The position numbers and the translations under genes were made by a program. A DNA stretch of 64,000 bases. Origin: UMGS1696 sp964621755 (GTDB lineage: Bacteria; Bacillota; Clostridia; Oscillospirales; CAG-272). This document shows positions 63,746 through 64,000 of this stretch, in pieces. Location of the stretch: NCBI GenBank assembly GCA_964621755.1, contig CAZUPI010000009.1, positions 1-64,000 of the forward strand. The letters are read 5' to 3'. The notes beneath the pieces were generated by a model. The model searched no databases and was not told the DNA's origin. It worked only from the letters and a program-made list of their open reading frames with translations. Numbering within the stretch: the first letter of the stretch is position 1; every line of letters starts with the position of its first letter.

Positions 63746-64000
63746 ATGGACGCAGAAAGAGCAAAGCTGCCGATTGAAGAAGGACTGACCAAAGAAGCGC
63801 TTGAGAATCCGAAAAAACTTGCAGAATTCATTATATCGGTGCTCGACTCCAAAAAGGCGAGAGACATCAAACTGCTCCACGTCGAAAAGCAGACTATTAT
63901 TGCGGATTATTTTGTCATCTGCACCGGTACTTCACGTACACAACTCCGTTCTTTGGCGGATGAAATTGAATATAAACTTGAACCTTATGGAGTTGCTCCC
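63746..64000 (+). CDS. rsfS: ribosomal silencing factor RsfS (partial)
   Basis: The first 85 codons of RsfS, which binds L14 on the 50S subunit and blocks joining with 30S. Visible features: LAEFIISVLDSKKARDIKLL, QTIIADYFVICTGTSRTQLR and the start of the following helix. GGAG is seven bases before ATG 63746. The gene runs off the window end. Confidence 0.93.
   Translation, partial: MDAERAKLPIEEGLTKEALENPKKLAEFIISVLDSKKARDIKLLHVEKQTIIADYFVICTGTSRTQLRSLADEIEYKLEPYGVAP

Overview
The window is a stretch of chromosome from an anaerobic, low-to-medium GC Firmicute, most likely class Clostridia. This is inferred from gene content and order. It carries the yabM-yabN(mazG)-yabO-yabP-yabQ-divIC sporulation/division block, spoVG, an infC-rpmI-rplT operon behind an L20-type leader, a ferredoxin-linked 2-oxoacid oxidoreductase, hemZ, an S-layer-homology surface protein, and the plsX-rnc-smc-ftsY and yhbY-nadD-yqeK-rsfS runs. 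No rRNA, tRNA, CRISPR array, prophage or insertion sequence was seen.

Layout. 1-4.2 kb (+): sugar and pyrimidine salvage (a broken RbsD/FucU, an AAA+ ATPase, a broken cytidine deaminase, pyrimidine-nucleoside phosphorylase, a PHP phosphoesterase). 4.3-8.7 kb (-): a Gfo/Idh/MocA protein, then a P-loop ATPase / ferredoxin / alpha / beta / gamma 2-oxoacid:ferredoxin oxidoreductase operon. 9-13.2 kb (+): cyclic-di-AMP synthase CdaA with CdaR, an FAD protein and an RseC-like protein. 13.4-20.8 kb (+): recJ, relA/spoT, an MBL hydrolase, dtd, hemZ. 20.8-26.8 kb (+): a nucleoside kinase and the yabM-divIC block with a membrane-anchored serine hydrolase. 27.2-30.1 kb: a 960-residue SLH protein. 30.2-36.1 kb: a carbohydrate locus in decay (PHP enzyme, broken GH78 rhamnosidase, broken glycyl radical enzyme, AraC regulator, lone sugar-binding lipoprotein). 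36.2-42.4 kb (-): a DeoR-type regulator followed by E2, E3 and a fused E1 of a 2-oxoacid dehydrogenase complex. 42.6-44.0 kb (-): murC. 44.3-64 kb (+): spoVG, infC-rpmI-rplT, trmH-like, dprA, topA, trmFO, plsX, rnc, a radical SAM gene, smc, ftsY, rdgB, yhbY, nadD, yqeK, an LCP protein and the start of rsfS.

The housekeeping genes are intact and tightly packed. In contrast, seven accessory or dispensable loci look broken, in two styles: single-base indels (rbsD/fucU, cdd) and internal deletions that join the two ends of a gene out of frame or leave only a stub (a GNAT-like stub, mazG, possibly an XRE-type regulator, GH78, a glycyl radical enzyme). Other points worth attention are the AUU start of infC with a complete attenuator upstream, a perfect tandem 16-bp duplication just before spoVG, and a scattered family of G/T-rich hairpins at gene ends. 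I found no convincing new multi-gene system; the strongest unusual signal is the repeated pattern of gene decay, which must first be separated from assembly error.
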